Assembly (NCBI GenBank): GCA_002469975.1
Contig: DKMG01000103.1
Span: 3,247 to 20,461, forward strand
Length of the DNA: 17,215 nucleotides
From: Proteobacteria bacterium UBA7420
GTDB taxonomy: Bacteria > Pseudomonadota > Gammaproteobacteria > Magnimaribacterales > D2472
Direction of reading: 5' to 3'
Part shown: positions 15,015 to 17,215 of the stretch, one piece after another
How positions within the stretch are numbered: the stretch's first letter is position 1
Layout: every line of letters begins with the position of its first letter
Position numbers and translations under genes: made by a program
The notes under the pieces: generated by a model
Databases searched by the model: none
Seen by the model: the letters and a program-made list of their open reading frames with translations, nothing else
Told to the model about the DNA's origin: nothing

Positions 15015-15099
15015 TGGTGCCCCATACCTGAGTCGAACAGGTACTCCCGAAGGAACGCGATTTTGAATCGCGCGCGTCTACCAATTCCGCCAATGGGGC
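15015..15099 (-). tRNA. tRNA-Leu (anticodon CAA)
   Basis: On the minus strand the 85-nt gene folds as a class II tRNA. The acceptor GCCCCAT (15099-15093) pairs with ATGGGGC, followed by discriminator A and an encoded CCA. The D arm contains GGCGGAATTGGTAGACGC. The anticodon loop TTCAAAA gives CAA at 15065-15063 on a GCGAT/ATCGC stem. A long variable arm (TTCCTTCGGGAGT) is present, and the T arm is ACCTG-TTCGACT-CAGGT. The long variable arm and the CAA anticodon identify leucine (UUG codons). It lies between proB (same strand, downstream) and the divergent queA. Confidence 0.97.
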
Positions 15100-15108
15100 T
15101 TGATTCGC

Positions 15109-15137
15109 ATTGTAGCTGAGAAGAACATCTTTTAGAA
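15109..15137 (-). promoter_or_regulatory. Candidate promoter of tRNA-Leu (and possibly proBA)
   Basis: Reading the minus strand, TACAAT (15114-15109) is a good -10 element placed about 10 bp before the tRNA 5' end. A weak -35, TTCTAA (15137-15132), lies 17 bp upstream of it. Transcription would begin around 15102, just ahead of the mature tRNA. Confidence 0.4.
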
Positions 15138-15138
15138 T
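15110..15138 (+). promoter_or_regulatory. Candidate promoter of queA
   Basis: TTGTAG (15110-15115), a 17-bp spacer and TAGAAT (15133-15138) give a plausible sigma70 site on the plus strand. Initiation would fall near 15145, only a few bases before the queA ATG at 15150. The mRNA would be leaderless or nearly so, which fits the lack of a Shine-Dalgarno sequence. The site overlaps the divergent tRNA-Leu promoter. Confidence 0.35.
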
Positions 15139-15149
15139 GATCTCCTTGC

Positions 15150-16178
15150 ATGAAAACTGAAAAATTCAATTACGATCTTCCCGAGCACTTGATTGCACAA
15201 TACCCCTCGAAAAACCGTGTGGATTCAAGGTTGCTTGCTTGTATAGATGAGATTAAGCATCAGCATTTTAAAGACGTTCCTTCTTACATGGAGGAGGGCG
15301 ACTTACTGGTTGTGAATCAAACCTCAGTCATTCCGGCGCGCCTTTTTGGCGAAAAGAGCACAGGTGGCAAAGTAGAAATTTTTCTTGAAAGGTTTTTAAC
15401 TAGTCAACAAACTCTCGTTCAAATAAAATCCTCTAGAGCACCCAAAGAACAGGCTAAATTAATGTTCTTTTATGATGCCAAAGAATTCTCAGCTATTGTT
15501 ATTGGGCGTCAGGATAATTTTTTTATTTTAGATTGGTCTTTAGACCCGCACGAGATCTTTGAATCATATGGTGAGATACCGTTGCCGCCATATATGCAGC
15601 GCTCAGCAGAAACAATTGATAAAGAGCGATATGAAACTATTTATGCAAATAGTGAACGCAAAGAATCTGTTGCTGCACCTACAGCTGGGATGCATTTTGA
15701 TGCCCAATTGCTTGAGGAGATTCAGAGTAAAGGCGTGAATCTTGGGTATGTAAATCTTCAGGTGGGAGCAGGTACTTTTCAACCTGTTCAAGCTGAAGTC
15801 ATCACGGATCACCAAATTCACAAAGAGTTAATTGAGGTAGATGCTCATTTGATTGAGCAGGTTAAAGAGACTAAAGCTCGAGGAGGCAGGATCATAGCGG
15901 TAGGCACAACCTCTGTAAGAGCCTTGGAGACAGCTTGTCAGAAAGGGTTGCAACCGTTCTCTGGTGAGACTCAGCTATTTATTTATCCGGGTTATAAGTT
16001 TAAAGTGGTGGACCTCATGATCACCAATTTTCATTTACCTAAATCTTCATTGTTAATGCTGGTCGCTGCCTTTATTGGGTATGAAAAAATGATTGATCTC
16101 TATCAGTTAGCAGTAGACCAAGAGTATCGCTTTCTGTCTTATGGCGATGCCATGCTACTAAAGAAACATGAAATTTAA
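15150..16178 (+). CDS. queA: S-adenosylmethionine:tRNA ribosyltransferase-isomerase
   Basis: QueA moves the ribosyl group of SAM onto preQ1 in tRNA to form epoxyqueuosine at wobble position 34 of GUN-anticodon tRNAs. The 342-residue product is of family length (E. coli 356). It has the N-terminal FNYDLPEHLIAQYPS (6-20), GEIPLPPYM at 141-149, SVAAPTAGMHF at 173-183, LQVGAGTFQPV at 203-213, VGTTSVRALE at 251-260 and TNFHLPKSSLLMLVAAFIG at 292-310. No Shine-Dalgarno precedes the ATG. It overlaps tgt by 11 nt; queA-tgt is the standard order, and Tgt acts immediately before QueA in the pathway. Confidence 0.97.
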   Translation: MKTEKFNYDLPEHLIAQYPSKNRVDSRLLACIDEIKHQHFKDVPSYMEEGDLLVVNQTSVIPARLFGEKSTGGKVEIFLERFLTSQQTLVQIKSSRAPKEQAKLMFFYDAKEFSAIVIGRQDNFFILDWSLDPHEIFESYGEIPLPPYMQRSAETIDKERYETIYANSERKESVAAPTAGMHFDAQLLEEIQSKGVNLGYVNLQVGAGTFQPVQAEVITDHQIHKELIEVDAHLIEQVKETKARGGRIIAVGTTSVRALETACQKGLQPFSGETQLFIYPGYKFKVVDLMITNFHLPKSSLLMLVAAFIGYEKMIDLYQLAVDQEYRFLSYGDAMLLKKHEI

Positions 16179-17215
16179 TATTTCAGCAACCGATGGCTTT
16201 GCTCGAAGAGGTGAGCTGCAATTTTCGAGAGGAAATATCCAAACTCCAGCTTTTATGCCTGTGGGAACTAATGGAACTGTTAAGGCTTTAGAGGTAGATA
16301 ATCTCTTGGAGACTGGAGCAGAAATCATCCTTGGTAATACTTACCACTTAATGCTTCGCCCAGGAGATGAGCTAGTTAAGAATTTAGGAGGCCTGCATAA
16401 ATTCTCAAACTGGGATAAACCCATCTTAACTGACTCGGGTGGCTTTCAGGTCTGGAGTTTAGGCGATTTAGCCAAGCTCACCGAGGAGGGCATTGCTTTT
16501 CAGTCACCATACGATGGCAAGAAACACTTTATGAGCCCTGAGGACTCCATGAGAATTCAGGCGAATCTGGGATCAGACATTGTGATGGTGCTAGATGAGT
16601 GTACGCCGTATCCATCTGAGCATGAGGTTGCACGAAAATCTATGGAACTTTCCATGCGATGGGCTCACAGATCTAGAGATGCACATCAATCAGATTCAGC
16701 GCTCTTTGGGATTGTGCAAGGTGGCATGTACGAGGACCTAAGGCTGGAGTCGTTATCAGGCCTCAGCAAGATTGGCTTTGATGGCATTGCCGTTGGCGGT
16801 TTGAGTGTTGGAGAACCCAAGGACGATAAGACTAGAATTCTCCATGCTCTTGCACCTCATCTTCCAGCAGACAAGCCGCATTATTTAATGGGGGTTGGAA
16901 AGCCTGAGGATATTGTGGAGGCGGTTTTTTACGGCATTGATATGTTTGATTGTGTACTGCCAACTCGCAATGCTCGCAATGGACAATTAATCACATCTTA
17001 TGGGGCTCTTAATATTAGAAATGCTCCTAGTAAAGCTAATGAAGATCCCGTGGATCCTGATTGTGGCTGCAAGGTATGCCAAAACTATTCACAAGCGTAT
17101 TTAAACCATCTGGATAAAACAAATGAAATGCTTGGCTCCATCCTGAATAGCTTCCATAACATTTATTACTATCAGTCCTTGATGAAAGATATTCGTGAAT
17201 CTATTGCGTCAGATT
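16168..17215 (+). CDS. tgt: tRNA-guanine transglycosylase (3' end outside window)
   Basis: Tgt exchanges guanine 34 for preQ1 in tRNAs for Asp, Asn, His and Tyr. The frame opens at ATG 16168, inside the queA end, and stays open to the window edge (349 codons; E. coli Tgt is 375, so about 25 residues are missing). The general base Asp89 lies in TDSGGFQVWSL and the nucleophile Asp261 in MFDCVLPTRNARNG. Substrate-binding GIVQGG is at 181-186 and AVGGLSVGE at 208-216. The zinc site is Cys299, Cys301, Cys304 and His330, with the family spacing CxCx2C-x25-H. The common FQVFSL motif has Trp for Phe here, a minor change. Confidence 0.96.
   Translation, partial: MKFNISATDGFARRGELQFSRGNIQTPAFMPVGTNGTVKALEVDNLLETGAEIILGNTYHLMLRPGDELVKNLGGLHKFSNWDKPILTDSGGFQVWSLGDLAKLTEEGIAFQSPYDGKKHFMSPEDSMRIQANLGSDIVMVLDECTPYPSEHEVARKSMELSMRWAHRSRDAHQSDSALFGIVQGGMYEDLRLESLSGLSKIGFDGIAVGGLSVGEPKDDKTRILHALAPHLPADKPHYLMGVGKPEDIVEAVFYGIDMFDCVLPTRNARNGQLITSYGALNIRNAPSKANEDPVDPDCGCKVCQNYSQAYLNHLDKTNEMLGSILNSFHNIYYYQSLMKDIRESIASD

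Noticed and set aside
1..17215. Mobile element, prophage, CRISPR or defence island
   Set aside because: No transposase, integrase, repeat array or att-like duplication of the tRNA end was seen; the genes are uniform, conserved housekeeping genes.

Overview
The window is a dense block of conserved bacterial housekeeping genes. It comes from an AT-rich gammaproteobacterium with a compact, streamlined genome. The gene order ygfZ < > sdhE - rpoE - rseA - mucD - lepA - lepB - rnc - era - recO - acpS closely follows the Pseudomonas/E. coli order (from memory: ygfZ, sdhE, nadB, algU, mucA, mucB, mucC, mucD, lepA, lepB, rnc, era, recO, pdxJ, acpS). Here nadB, rseB/mucB, rseC/mucC and pdxJ are absent from their usual places. 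A marine streamlined lineage (SAR86-like) is my guess; the sequence cannot prove it.

Layout. Positions 1-210 are non-coding and carry two perfect DnaA-box sequences in an inverted repeat just upstream of ung (uracil-DNA glycosylase, 211-885). ygfZ (894-1649, minus) converges on ung and diverges from sdhE. sdhE is followed by an envelope-stress module: the ECF sigma factor rpoE, its membrane anti-sigma factor rseA, and the periplasmic protease mucD/degP. A 13-bp-stem hairpin (4680-4710) closes that unit. From 4738 to 12855 ten genes are packed with gaps of at most 5 nt, or with overlaps: lepA, lepB, rnc, era, recO, acpS, adk, tsaB, uppP, rsmJ. They look like one translationally coupled operon covering translation, secretion, RNA processing, ribosome assembly, lipid and nucleotide metabolism, tRNA modification and cell-wall lipid recycling. 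On the minus strand proB-proA (proline synthesis) converge on rsmJ, and a tRNA-Leu(CAA) lies upstream of proB. The plus strand then resumes with queA and a 3'-truncated tgt (queuosine synthesis).

How the genes work together. RpoE, RseA and MucD form a reduced envelope-stress circuit in which RseA appears to carry, at its own C-terminus, a domain resembling the C-terminal domain of the missing RseB. LepA, RNase III, Era, RsmJ, TsaB, QueA and Tgt all serve ribosome or tRNA function. LepB, AcpS and UppP serve the envelope.

I see no mobile element, CRISPR array, prophage or defence system. The observations most worth a second look are the RseA/RseB-like fusion, an RNase III that has Gly in place of a catalytic Asp, the paired DnaA boxes, and deviations in the adenylate kinase signature.
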